Translations under genes and position numbers: made by a program
The notes under the pieces: generated by a model
Seen by the model: the letters and a program-made list of their open reading frames with translations, nothing else
What the model was told of the DNA's origin: nothing
Database searches by the model: none
Shown here: piece by piece, positions 22,809 through 30,980 of the stretch
How the letters are laid out: each line of letters starts with the position of its first letter
Numbering within the stretch: position 1 is the stretch's first letter
Source: an uncultured Rubritalea sp.
GTDB lineage: Bacteria; Verrucomicrobiota; Verrucomicrobiia; Verrucomicrobiales; Akkermansiaceae
NCBI GenBank assembly: GCA_937132085.1
Contig: CAKZNV010000219.1
Location: 1-44,191 of the forward strand
Direction: 5' to 3'
Length of the DNA: 44,191 nt

Positions 22809-23270
22809 GTGACCACACCTCTGCAACATCCCATCCTCGGCATCGACCACGGCGAAGCTAGATTCGGCATCGCCATCACTGACGCCGCGGGAATTCTCGC
22901 TCACCCACTGGAAACGATCACTGTGCAAGCCACTGACCCAGTTACTAGGATAGTAGAAATTATCGCCCAGCGCCAAGTCCAGAACATCGTGCTCGGTCTA
23001 CCACTCCGTATGGATGGAAGCGAAGGAACTGCCGCTGAGAAAATCCGTGCGTTTGCCGTAGAGCTCACTGAGAAAATCACCATCCCACTACATTTCCAAG
23101 ACGAACGACTCACCACAGTCTCCGCCTCGGCAAAACTCCACCAAGCTGGCAAAAATGCTAAGAAGCAGAAATCGATGATCGATCAAGCCGCCGCCGTGGA
23201 AATACTCAACAACTGGCTCTCTGCTCAGTCACCAATGGAATTCCCAGAAGAATTCCACCCAGACTTTTAA
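22809..23270 (+). CDS. ruvX: RuvX/YqgF family pre-16S rRNA nuclease / Holliday junction resolvase-like
   Basis: This 153-residue RNase H-fold protein of the YqgF group is implicated in trimming the 5' end of 16S rRNA and historically called a Holliday junction resolvase. The first acidic catalytic residue is D13 in LGIDHGEARFGIA. IVLGLPLRMDGSEG, the LHFQDERLTT segment and a final D in MIDQAAAVEIL complete the active-site pattern. The start is GTG; an alternative start would have to be deep inside the conserved domain. It sits 12 bases upstream of truA, a likely two-gene operon linking rRNA and tRNA maturation. Confidence 0.92.
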   Translation: MTTPLQHPILGIDHGEARFGIAITDAAGILAHPLETITVQATDPVTRIVEIIAQRQVQNIVLGLPLRMDGSEGTAAEKIRAFAVELTEKITIPLHFQDERLTTVSASAKLHQAGKNAKKQKSMIDQAAAVEILNNWLSAQSPMEFPEEFHPDF

Positions 23271-23282
23271 ATCTACTTTATC

Positions 23283-24044
23283 ATGCGACTCAAACTCACC
23301 ATCGCCTACGACGGCCGACCCTACTCTGGCTGGCAATCACAGCCTAACGGACAAACCGTTCAAGACATCATCCAAGGCGCTATCGCTGAAGTCGCTAAAA
23401 GCGATCAGCCACACCCTATTCATGGCTCTGGCCGCACCGATACTGGCGTCCACGCAGATGCCCAGATCGCTCACTTCGACACCCCAGAAAATGTCGACAT
23501 GAACCCCTACAACTGGGTTCCCGCTCTCAACACCAAGCTCCCTGCTGGCATCCGCATCATGGATTGCGAAGAAGTCTCAGATGATTTTCATGCCCGCTTC
23601 TCAGCCAAGCAAAAGACCTACGTTTACGAACTCTGTCTCGCTCCAGTGCTCCACCCACATCTCCACGGCAGAGTCTGGCACCTACCACGTCAGCTAGATC
23701 CGGTATCGCTAGAGATCGCCCTCAGCCACTACGTAGGCAAACATTGCTTCAAAGCCTTCGCAGCCAATAGAGGTAACGAAACTGAAGCGACCGACTACAC
23801 GAGAACCATCACAACATCTCAGTTTGAAACTATTGAAAACGGCTACCGCATCACCTTCACTGGTGACGGATTCATGTATAAAATGGTCCGCCTCCTCACC
23901 GGCGCAGCCGTCCAAGTATCCCAAGGCCGCGTCCGACTAGACGACCACTTAGCTCTCCTAGACCAAACCAAAGATCTCCCCAACGGCAAAGCCCCCTACT
24001 GCGCCCCAGCAGCTGGCTTAACGCTGTCACAAGTTGATTATTAG
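23283..24044 (+). CDS. truA: tRNA pseudouridine(38-40) synthase TruA
   Basis: This is a 253-residue enzyme that makes pseudouridine at positions 38-40 in the tRNA anticodon stem-loop. The catalytic aspartate D53 lies in GSGRTDTGVHA, and the start MRLKLTIAYDGRPYSGWQ is typical. Later family landmarks are FHARFSAKQKTYVYE, HCFKAFA and GFMYKMVRLLTGA. Length matches bacterial TruA. It is the second gene of the ruvX-truA pair. The stop is followed by a structured repeat region rather than another gene. Confidence 0.96.
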   Translation: MRLKLTIAYDGRPYSGWQSQPNGQTVQDIIQGAIAEVAKSDQPHPIHGSGRTDTGVHADAQIAHFDTPENVDMNPYNWVPALNTKLPAGIRIMDCEEVSDDFHARFSAKQKTYVYELCLAPVLHPHLHGRVWHLPRQLDPVSLEIALSHYVGKHCFKAFAANRGNETEATDYTRTITTSQFETIENGYRITFTGDGFMYKMVRLLTGAAVQVSQGRVRLDDHLALLDQTKDLPNGKAPYCAPAAGLTLSQVDY

Positions 24045-24076
24045 AGGAGAGAAAAAGGGTGATTAAGAACGTATGT

Positions 24077-24375
24077 GGAGCTTCGCTCCGTCATTGGTTG
24101 ATTGGTCATCGGTCATTGGGTGGATTCTTTGGAACCCTGTGCTTTGCTGAATCTTGAGGAGCTAATGCTATATCTTTAGGCTGAGCACCGAAACTCACAT
24201 CCTAATCATCGCCCCTTTCCACAACGGGGAAATTTATACCAGAATAGGGAAAGGCAAAGCCGCATCCCTATTACCCATAGCCCCAACTAACTCGTTCCCT
24301 GAATGGGAACTTTATGCAGCATCAACCCGGCCCATTGACTCTTGACCAATCAACCAATGACGTCGCTTCAGCGAC
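24077..24375. mobile_element. MITE-like composite: terminal inverted repeats around structured repeat copy C
   Basis: Positions 24090-24120 and 24331-24361 are inverted copies (19 bases, GTCATTGGTTGATTGGTCA, are identical, with similar flanking bases). Outside them are two different small hairpins: GGAGC-TTC-GCTCC (24077-24089) and GTCGC-TTCA-GCGAC (24362-24375). Inside is the three-stem repeat unit. The element fills the gap between truA and the UvrD-like gene. No coding frame is seen in it. Confidence 0.6.
24216..24315. repeat. Structured interspersed repeat, copy C
   Basis: The layout matches copy B. Stem I is TTTCC 24216-24220 / GGAAA 24228-24232, followed by TTTATACCAGA. Stem II is AATAGGGA 24243-24250 / TCCCTATT 24265-24272. 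Stem III is GTTCCC 24294-24299 / GGGAAC 24305-24310 with loop TGAAT, followed by TTTATGC. Stem sequences differ from copy B on both sides, so pairing is kept by compensatory changes. Confidence 0.75.
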
Positions 24376-24378
24376 CTT

Positions 24379-26394
24379 CTAATCCTCATCATCGTCCAAC
24401 ATATCATTCAAACTAGAGAAGAAGCTCTCTTGCTCTTCTTCACTTGCTTCGGCACCCATGATGTCTTCGTAGTCGTGCTCAGTGATGTGCTCGAAATCTA
24501 GTTCCTTGATAAAGATGCTGCTCTCACAGTGAACTCGCTCACCGTATTTACTACGATATGAACAATAGGTCATCGTCATCTCATCCTGCGCACGAGTGAT
24601 CCCCACATACAGCAATCGACGTTCCTCGTCCACGGTTCCTTCCGCCTGACTACGCTTGTGCGGTAAAATTCCATTCTCTAGGCCGACAAGATACACGATA
24701 GGAAACTCGAGTCCTTTCGATGCGTGAAGCGTGATGAGGCAGACACCTTTTTGCTTCTCGATGTCGTCATCATTTCTATCTTCCTGCAGCGCCATTCTAT
24801 CGAGAAACTGCGACAAGGTCTTGCCCTGCCTAGAGGCGTCTCGTAGGTAATCCACCACATCGTGAATCCCTTCCGCTCGCTTTTCTTTCTCGTTGTCAGT
24901 CTTACAACTACGCTGGACCCATCCACCGAAGTCGATCGTTTCTAAAAATTCTTTCAGAACATCACCCATGTTCTCTCGATTATTCTGATCTAACAGACGA
25001 TGACGAGTCTCCGTCACTAGATCGGTAAATGCGATCACAGATTTCTTCACCTTGGTGCTCAGTTCTGCCAGCACTTCCTCATTTGCCATCGCCTCCCAGA
25101 CGCTCATCTCACGCTCACGACTAGCCTCGGTGATCAGCAGAATAGATCCCTGACCAATCCCTCTCGGCGGAGCATTGAGAATTCTCAGTAGAGGAACATC
25201 GCTCAACGGATTATAAAACATCTGCAGATACGCCATCACGTCACGCACTTCTTTTTTATCAAAGAAACTCTGTGCACCCACCACACGATAAGGAATATCG
25301 AAGGCTCGCATCGCAGCTTCGAGATTTCTACTTTGCTGATTCGTTCTAAACAACACGGCAAAGTCTTCCCATGGTTTTTTATTCACACGGTGTCTTTCCA
25401 TGATCTCTTCCGCGATGAATTCTGCCTCTTCTTCATCACCTGGCATGGAAATAATGCGTAGCTTCTCACCACCTGGATGATGCGGCTTCAGTTCCTTCTC
25501 TCTACGACCGATATTGTTTTTGATCAACGAGTTCGCTACATGCAGCACTGCCGCACTACTGCGATAGTTCACTTCTAACAGAATCACTTTAGGATTAGGA
25601 TAGTGCTTCTCAAACTGCAAAATATTCGTCACATCCGCCCCTCTCCAGCCATAGATACTCTGGTCATCGTCACCCACCACACAGATATTAAATGGCTTAC
25701 CAACGAGCTGTTTGAGCAGCTTCATTTGCAGACCATTGGTATCTTGAAACTCATCCACTGTGATGTAGCGATACTTATCCTGCAGCACCGCTCTCACATC
25801 CTCATGCTCACGGAGCAGCCTCTCTGCCAGCACCATGAGATCATCAAAATCTACCGCATTCTGAGTGCGTAGCTCTGCTTCATAAGCTTTGGCAATTTCC
25901 GCCACCAGATCATCTGCATGATAGTCAGGAGCCAGCCCCTCATTCTTATTCTTAGAAATCATGCTCAGCACCTGCATCGCATCGAGATTAAGATCCTTAC
26001 CGCCTTTTCTCACGATCAGTTGCTTCACTAAGCCCACCTGATCGCTTCCTGCATAAATCGTAAAGTTCTTCTTATAGCCGAGCTTATCAATGCCCTCTCT
26101 GAGAATACGCACACACAACGAGTGGAATGTGCAGACTGTCAGCAGCTTACCAGCCTTCTTATCCACCATTGCGCAGACGCGTTCCCGCATCTCTACCGCA
26201 CTTTTATTAGTAAAGGTCACCGCCAGAACATTCTGCGGAGCGATCCCTTTTTTAAGCATGTGTGCAATCCGGCAAGTCACTGTGCGAGTCTTCCCCGTTC
26301 CAGCCCCCGCAAGAATAAGCACAGGACCATCTAGAGTGCTCACAGCATCACGCTGCGCCTCATTGAGACTCGATAATGAAAAACTTTCTGACAT
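24379..26394 (-). CDS. UvrD/PcrA/Rep-type ATP-dependent DNA helicase
   Basis: This is a 671-residue superfamily 1A 3'-5' helicase. The Q motif LNEAQRDAV (10-18) is followed by Walker A AGAGTGKTRTV (30-40), motif Ib region TFTNKSAVEMRERV, the Walker B motif DEFQDTN, GDDDQSIYGWRGAD (motif III), NYRSS (IV), VCLITLHASKGLEFPIVYLVG (V) and EERRLLYVGITRA (VI). Such enzymes act in repair, replication restart and removal of roadblocks. The length is slightly below UvrD/PcrA and close to Rep, and the C-terminus lacks a Tudor-like tail, ending in an acidic MLDDDED. I cannot separate PcrA from Rep. Confidence 0.95.
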   Translation of the reverse strand: MSESFSLSSLNEAQRDAVSTLDGPVLILAGAGTGKTRTVTCRIAHMLKKGIAPQNVLAVTFTNKSAVEMRERVCAMVDKKAGKLLTVCTFHSLCVRILREGIDKLGYKKNFTIYAGSDQVGLVKQLIVRKGGKDLNLDAMQVLSMISKNKNEGLAPDYHADDLVAEIAKAYEAELRTQNAVDFDDLMVLAERLLREHEDVRAVLQDKYRYITVDEFQDTNGLQMKLLKQLVGKPFNICVVGDDDQSIYGWRGADVTNILQFEKHYPNPKVILLEVNYRSSAAVLHVANSLIKNNIGRREKELKPHHPGGEKLRIISMPGDEEEAEFIAEEIMERHRVNKKPWEDFAVLFRTNQQSRNLEAAMRAFDIPYRVVGAQSFFDKKEVRDVMAYLQMFYNPLSDVPLLRILNAPPRGIGQGSILLITEASREREMSVWEAMANEEVLAELSTKVKKSVIAFTDLVTETRHRLLDQNNRENMGDVLKEFLETIDFGGWVQRSCKTDNEKEKRAEGIHDVVDYLRDASRQGKTLSQFLDRMALQEDRNDDDIEKQKGVCLITLHASKGLEFPIVYLVGLENGILPHKRSQAEGTVDEERRLLYVGITRAQDEMTMTYCSYRSKYGERVHCESSIFIKELDFEHITEHDYEDIMGAEASEEEQESFFSSLNDMLDDDED

Positions 26395-26501
26395 AAATAG
26401 TAGGCGCTAATCAACTCCGCCTTGCCTCAAGTGTCAAGCGTTCTGAATTCTAGAAATCTGAACTATGATTCAAGAACGTAGAAGTCTTAGCGACTAAAAG
26501 C

Positions 26502-27212
26502 CTAAGCTCTCTTTCTTCTTAGCAAGATCGCCAAAGATGAGAATGAGATAAGCAGAGCGCTAGACGGCTCAGGCACAGATGTCGTGAAAGACACATTAGT
26601 CCCTCGAGTAATGGTAGGAACTAGATTTGAGGATAAACGGAACACCTCGGAAGATTCAGCACCTTCTCCAGATCCTGATCCTAACTCTACATCCCAGTTA
26701 AACGTGGTTGTTTCTGAGTGTTCTGCATTTCTATCAGATGAGTCTACTAGATCAACTTGCCATGAGTAGGCATCATTGTTTTCCCAGCCAGTATTAGTGC
26801 TAAATGCAAAATAGTTTCTGTCATCTCTAGTGTAATCTTGAGGAGCATCAGGTAGAGCTGAATAGTTTATTAGACCAGTAGTAGTGAGAGGATCACCATT
26901 GGAATACGTGTCCTGCACTCCCACTACGAGAGAATTCCAAGTTGAGGAATTCTGAGTAGAGACATCCCATAAGTAGCCATTAGATAATGCCCCGAAGCTA
27001 TAGGTAACATCAAATGAGTTGCCCATTCCAGTAGGAGCTGGGCCTTCTGCTAGAGCATAGTTTACTACGATGTCTCCACCTGTAGCACTATCAAAGCTAC
27101 TGAAATCGAGACCTTGATAGTTAGGCTGATAATAGCTTGTGACGTCTTCAGCCAACAATGTGAATGGGCTGAAAGAGATGATTCCTGCGATAAAAACGGG
27201 GGATTTATTCAT
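26502..27212 (-). CDS. PEP-CTERM sorting domain-containing exported protein
   Basis: This 236-residue exported protein has a signal peptide (MNKSPVFIAGIISFSPFTLLAED) followed by a Ser/Thr/Asn/Gly-rich body rich in Tyr and Trp. The C-terminal sorting signal is SVPEPSSALLISFSSLAILL followed by RRKRA. It is the second PEP-CTERM protein here and unrelated in sequence to the one at 864-1487. A body motif such as NWDVELGSGSGEGAESS suggests a surface or matrix protein; no function is known. It stands alone, divergent from the exported-protein/cytochrome group. Confidence 0.85.
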   Translation of the reverse strand: MNKSPVFIAGIISFSPFTLLAEDVTSYYQPNYQGLDFSSFDSATGGDIVVNYALAEGPAPTGMGNSFDVTYSFGALSNGYLWDVSTQNSSTWNSLVVGVQDTYSNGDPLTTTGLINYSALPDAPQDYTRDDRNYFAFSTNTGWENNDAYSWQVDLVDSSDRNAEHSETTTFNWDVELGSGSGEGAESSEVFRLSSNLVPTITRGTNVSFTTSVPEPSSALLISFSSLAILLRRKRA

Positions 27213-27406
27213 AGTTACTTGGGGGTGAATTTTTATAAAAACTACTTATAACAAATTACTTATATTTAATTTTTATGGAATGTAAAGTTTATTTTAAAAA
27301 ACCAGGGTAACTTGGAAGAAATTCCAAACCAACTCAGTAGATAAGTTAAAACAAAACACAAGAATGACGATAAGAGCAAACAAGTCATCGTGACTAAAAA
27401 ACTAAG

Positions 27407-27420
27407 CTCTTGATCAAGAG
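27407..27420. promoter_or_regulatory. 14-bp perfect palindrome upstream of 27459
   Basis: CTCTTGATCAAGAG lies 39 bases before the ATG of the exported-protein gene and is followed by a small hairpin AGAG-ATT-CTCT. A dimeric repressor site or part of a 5' leader hairpin are possible readings. Confidence 0.35.
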
Positions 27421-27458
27421 AGATTCTCTAGTCAGAATATAACTTAACTAAACTACCT

Positions 27459-28007
27459 ATGACTAAACTACCCGTTAAAACAATTTTCGTATTTGTATTC
27501 TCTCTTCTAGCTTGGACAGTATGCCAGGCAGAGGAAGACAAAGCAGCTAAGAAAGAAAACCTCCTCGTAGAAAATCAAAGTATCATAGGGTATTGGATGG
27601 CAGAAGAGAATGCTCTGTTTGAGCAGCTCAAGGCTCAAAGCCAAAAACAGCTCGAAGATGGAACCGTTACTGAAGAGCAAATCAGAGAGCAAGCTAAGAA
27701 GTATAGCACGATGATGGTCATGCATTATCATGAAAATGGAGAAACTAACATGCACACCACTCAAGGAAAACATCCTGGTAAGTTTGAAGTCGTAGCAAAA
27801 CGTCCTGAGAAATCTGAGATCGATGTAGATGTAACCTCCGAGAAATTTGGTTTAGAAAAAGGAACAGTAACATTCAAAAAAGACACTATTGTCTTATCCT
27901 CACGCGAGCATCGAGATGCTAAAGTCACTCTGAAAAGAATCTCCGCAGAAAAAGCGCAAGAACTAATAAAGGCTATCCCTAAGAAGCCACCTGTCCCAGG
28001 TGAGTGA
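27459..28007 (+). CDS. Exported hypothetical protein
   Basis: This 182-residue protein has a signal peptide (about 1-24, ending CQAEE). The mature region starts acidic and lysine-rich, then EENALFEQLKAQSQKQLEDGTVTEEQ, MMVMHYHENGETNMHTTQG and a C-terminal KVTLKRISAEKAQELIKAIPKKPP tail. The lipocalin-like alternation around GKFEVVAKRPEKSEIDVDV suggests a beta-rich fold that resembles small DUF4488- or TIGR-type proteins, but I cannot name it. It is the first of three closely spaced plus-strand genes before the cytochrome. Confidence 0.7.
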   Translation: MTKLPVKTIFVFVFSLLAWTVCQAEEDKAAKKENLLVENQSIIGYWMAEENALFEQLKAQSQKQLEDGTVTEEQIREQAKKYSTMMVMHYHENGETNMHTTQGKHPGKFEVVAKRPEKSEIDVDVTSEKFGLEKGTVTFKKDTIVLSSREHRDAKVTLKRISAEKAQELIKAIPKKPPVPGE

Positions 28008-28025
28008 TTCTAACCTTCTGGAAGT

Positions 28026-28559
28026 ATGAGCGAAGTTAACTTAAGAGAAAAACTGTTCCGTGTCGTGGACAAAGCAGGTAAGATTGCCAATGGTCTAAAA
28101 ATTGCGGCAATACCTATTCTCGTCTTGAACCTGATCGTCTCAGTCATCGGCTTTTACTACTTTCTAATCTATACAGATATGGGTCACTGGAGCTGGGGTA
28201 TCCCTACTCTCATCATGATTCTCCCCCTCCTATCTGTAGCAGCTGTGCTGTGGATTCTGGATACTGTCGCATCTGTGCCTAAAGCTCTGCGTAGCTCATC
28301 AGCTGATTTCGGCACTATCATCAAGCACCACCGCAAGAAGCTAGAAATGGCGGAGAATGGTAAAATGAGTAAATTTAAATACCTCAAACTAGTAGGTAGA
28401 ATACTCTGGGAAGCCACAGACATCGTCGATGGTGTCGGCATGGCAGCCTTCGTATCAACGCCAGTCTTTTGGTTCCTCTATTTATGCACCTTCCTAGGAT
28501 CGTTCATTTTCGGAGCCATCATGCTCATTTCCATCGTGATTCACTACATCATGTCCTAA
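28026..28559 (+). CDS. Integral membrane protein, hypothetical
   Basis: This 177-residue protein has about four transmembrane helices (about 23-46, 53-77, 139-156, 158-175) with a cytoplasmic charged loop at 85-125 (PKALRSSSADFGTIIKHHRKKLEM). No recognised family. It follows the exported protein by 18 bases and precedes the cytochrome by 46, so the three may share a transcript and an envelope role. Confidence 0.7.
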   Translation: MSEVNLREKLFRVVDKAGKIANGLKIAAIPILVLNLIVSVIGFYYFLIYTDMGHWSWGIPTLIMILPLLSVAAVLWILDTVASVPKALRSSSADFGTIIKHHRKKLEMAENGKMSKFKYLKLVGRILWEATDIVDGVGMAAFVSTPVFWFLYLCTFLGSFIFGAIMLISIVIHYIMS

Positions 28560-28605
28560 AAATAATTTTACAAGTAAAACGAACCGTCCTAAACTAATAA
28601 CGAAT

Positions 28606-29118
28606 ATGAAAACAATACTTAAACTCTCAATCCTCACAGCGGCAATGATCATGCCAGCAGCAGCTCAAGACGCAGCAGCAGAACATCCTGGCAAAGCAAT
28701 TTACGCTACTTGCTCAGCATGCCACCAGCCAACTGGAGCAGGTATCCCCGGAGCATTCCCTCCTCTAGCTGAATCTGAGTGGGTCAACGGACCTGTAGAA
28801 AACCTTATCCGTATTCAGCTCCGTGGACTCATGGGTGAAATCACAGTTAAAGGTGTAAAATACAACAGCGTGATGCCTCCTAATGCAGCGATGACTGATA
28901 AGCAGATCGCTGACGTGCTCACTTATGTGCGTAGCAACTTCGGCAACAAATCAGGAGCAGTCACAGAAGACCAAGTCAAAGCTCTCCGTGGAGAAGTAGG
29001 CAAGCCAATGCTCAAAGAAGCTGACCTCATCGATCCTAAGAAAGTCGAAGAAAAAGCAAAGGAAGAGCCAAAAGCAGAAGCTCCAGCTGAAGCACCTAAA
29101 AAAGACGAAGCTAAGTAA
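28606..29118 (+). CDS. Exported c-type cytochrome (class I)
   Basis: This is a 170-residue monohaem cytochrome c exported through its signal peptide (about 1-20, AAAQ). The haem-binding motif CSACH is at 36-40 and the methionine ligand is M90 in NSVMPPN. Between them are the usual GIPGAFPPLAES and the ITVKGVKYNSV segment. The C-terminal part is a long Lys/Glu/Ala/Pro-rich tail (about 125-170) that may tether it to other redox proteins. Similar small cytochromes carry electrons to oxidases or act with dehydrogenases. The gene ends at a strong terminator. Confidence 0.92.
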   Translation: MKTILKLSILTAAMIMPAAAQDAAAEHPGKAIYATCSACHQPTGAGIPGAFPPLAESEWVNGPVENLIRIQLRGLMGEITVKGVKYNSVMPPNAAMTDKQIADVLTYVRSNFGNKSGAVTEDQVKALRGEVGKPMLKEADLIDPKKVEEKAKEEPKAEAPAEAPKKDEAK

Positions 29119-29150
29119 AATTAGAATCGATTCTTAACCAATTTCAAAGT

Positions 29151-29182
29151 GCCCTTTAGAGAAATCTAAAGGGCCTTTTTTT
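29151..29182 (+). terminator. Rho-independent terminator after the cytochrome gene
   Basis: GCCCTTTAGA pairs perfectly with TCTAAAGGGC across a GAAA loop, followed by C and seven T residues. Confidence 0.93.
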
Positions 29183-29213
29183 GTGCATGTAACCCTACCA
29201 TGGGCTTTGGCTG

Positions 29214-29537
29214 TTAGGCTAGAAAGCTACGTGAGAATAAGACAGCCACCACGATGTATGCTACACAGCTAAGGTAAAGCCACAGACGGTTTTCTGGCTT
29301 AGTGAAATCAATTAGTTTCTCTTTTTTATCTGCGATCTTCAGACCATATAGAGACATAATCGGTAGAAAACCCCCCAAAGTAAGAAAGGATAAAGCAGCT
29401 AAGAAACATGATAGAAGTCCAGAAGCAACCATCACCCAAAGTGACTTCAATACCCCATGCCCCATATACATCGCTATACTGAAACTAACTATTGGCAAAG
29501 CTACCCGTAGGAGATTTAGTTTATGCGCCAGTTTCAT
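29214..29537 (-). CDS. Small membrane protein, hypothetical
   Basis: This 107-residue protein has three or so transmembrane helices (about 12-29, 33-53, 88-105) and a cytoplasmic loop rich in Lys/Asp around 65-80. No family is recognised. Its start codon overlaps the end of a truncated glyoxalase-fold remnant on the same strand. Confidence 0.6.
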   Translation of the reverse strand: MKLAHKLNLLRVALPIVSFSIAMYMGHGVLKSLWVMVASGLLSCFLAALSFLTLGGFLPIMSLYGLKIADKKEKLIDFTKPENRLWLYLSCVAYIVVAVLFSRSFLA

Positions 29538-29715
29538 TTAATTCTACGGTATATCCATCTAGATCTTTCACTACCGCTCTCCTTCCCCACGGTGAATCTG
29601 TGGGGTCAGCGAGAACAGTGGCGCCTATCTCAACTAAGCTCAAAACAATCTGATCTAATGCTGTAACTGAAAAACCAAATCTTACATTGACCGTGCCAAC
29701 AGCTTTTCCCTTTTC
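29521..29715 (-). pseudogene. Truncated VOC (glyoxalase/bleomycin-resistance fold) remnant
   Basis: An open frame without a start codon (TGA upstream at 29716-29718) encodes the C-terminal module of a vicinal-oxygen-chelate protein. It reads NVRFGFSVTALDQI, IGATVLADPTDSPWGRRAV and VKDLDGYTVELNETGA, with the usual final E in TVEL. Only about 64 residues remain of an expected 115-130. The lost N-terminal half would have held the first metal ligand. It may be a deletion scar next to the squalene-cyclase-repeat gene. Confidence 0.7.
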
Positions 29716-29745
29716 TCATCGCTAGCGACAGCGAACTAGCGATGA
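29716..29745. other. 10-bp inverted repeat at the end of the cyclase-repeat gene
   Basis: TCATCGCTAG (29716-29725) and CTAGCGATGA (29736-29745) form a perfect stem with a 10-base loop across the stop codon of the cyclase-repeat gene. No T-run follows in the transcribed direction, so it may protect the mRNA 3' end rather than terminate. Confidence 0.45.
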
Positions 29746-30951
29746 AAGCGCATATCCTGTGCCGTAGGACTGGTGGTAATTGTAGAGTGGATAGTCCCAG
29801 AATGATCCGTCTCCGTCTTGTCGACTGATGAGGATCTTACCGATTTTATTCTTCCACTCTTTGCGCTGAGCTTCTGGAATTTCTTCAAAGCTTCTGGCTG
29901 CGTAGTAGTGGCCGTAGAAGTAGAAATAGCCTGAGACTGAAAAGTGAGTTTCGTGCGGAATAGGACGTTTTCTAGCGATGTCTAACCAGCCATTTCTTTT
30001 CACTAGTCTGTCTAGCCATGAGACGATTACTTGATCAGTGACTTTCTCATCTCCATAAAGTTTAAGCGCTAGGTTACAGACTTGGGAACGAGCTAGTGAT
30101 CCACCTGGTCGGTTGATCGTTACTCGAGGGTGATTCTTATGACCTTCTGCATAAACGTAGCTAAAGTCAGCAACTCGCTGACGCTGGACAGATACCACTG
30201 CCGCAGTCTTGCGTGTTGCATCGAACTTCAGATCAAAGACCTGCATCGCATCATGGATAGCGACTAATACCGTAGAAGTAGTGAATGACATGGAGCCTCC
30301 AGTAGGTCGTGTTGCAGCAATATCCGTTAGATAGCCCCAACCTCCATCAATGTCTTGATTCACTAGCAAAACGTCGATCTGCAGCTGAGCCATTTCTTGA
30401 TATTCAGCTAGCTTTTCCTTAGTCACCCCCTCTCGCTTAGAGAGAGCTACTAAAGCCTTGAGAGCGTATGCATGTCCCCAAACATTATAAGTAGATGTGA
30501 TATCAGCTCTCTTCAGGTGGGGAAGATTATTGAGCATCCATTTCTCACACTTTTCGATCGCTGCGGTGACTTCAGGACGATCATCCTTAGCCTCTATCAT
30601 GCCAGCTAGAGCTAGAGTGGTAGAGCCCATTCGATACGCTAGATGCGCACCTGGTAGAGGCGCATAGATATTGAGACGTTTCGTTTTCTGAGCGTTCCCC
30701 CATGAGCCGTCTTTATTCTGGTGAGTGAGTAAGAAATCCACTCCTGCACGAATTGATTTCTCAAGTTCCACAGAGCTTAGAACTACATCTTTTTCTGAAT
30801 AAGGAGAGACATCGAGAGGCACTGCTCTCCTCTCAGTAGGAAGCGTATAATCTCCGTCAATACTATCGCTGGTCTTCTGGGCAGAGACTGTCCCAGAGAT
30901 AAATAGCGAGCTAACAACTATACTGAGATGGAGAATAATACGCTTTTTCAT
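29722..30951 (-). CDS. Secreted prenyltransferase/squalene-oxidase-repeat (terpene-cyclase-like) protein
   Basis: This 409-residue protein has a signal peptide (about 1-24, TVSAQ). The mature chain is an alpha-alpha barrel made of squalene-cyclase-type repeats, with QW-like cores HQNKDGSWGNA, NQDIDGGWGYL and RQDGDGSFWDYPLYN and inter-repeat helices such as YNVWGHAYALKALV. The catalytic DXDD motif of true class II cyclases is not evident, so it is more likely a binding or structural exported protein, as commonly found in Planctomycetota and Verrucomicrobiota. It is the last gene of the pyrB-containing series, 30 bases after the adaptor gene. Confidence 0.8.
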   Translation of the reverse strand: MKKRIILHLSIVVSSLFISGTVSAQKTSDSIDGDYTLPTERRAVPLDVSPYSEKDVVLSSVELEKSIRAGVDFLLTHQNKDGSWGNAQKTKRLNIYAPLPGAHLAYRMGSTTLALAGMIEAKDDRPEVTAAIEKCEKWMLNNLPHLKRADITSTYNVWGHAYALKALVALSKREGVTKEKLAEYQEMAQLQIDVLLVNQDIDGGWGYLTDIAATRPTGGSMSFTTSTVLVAIHDAMQVFDLKFDATRKTAAVVSVQRQRVADFSYVYAEGHKNHPRVTINRPGGSLARSQVCNLALKLYGDEKVTDQVIVSWLDRLVKRNGWLDIARKRPIPHETHFSVSGYFYFYGHYYAARSFEEIPEAQRKEWKNKIGKILISRQDGDGSFWDYPLYNYHQSYGTGYALSSLVRCR

Positions 30952-30980
30952 AATGAATTGGAGATCTATTTAAATACTCA

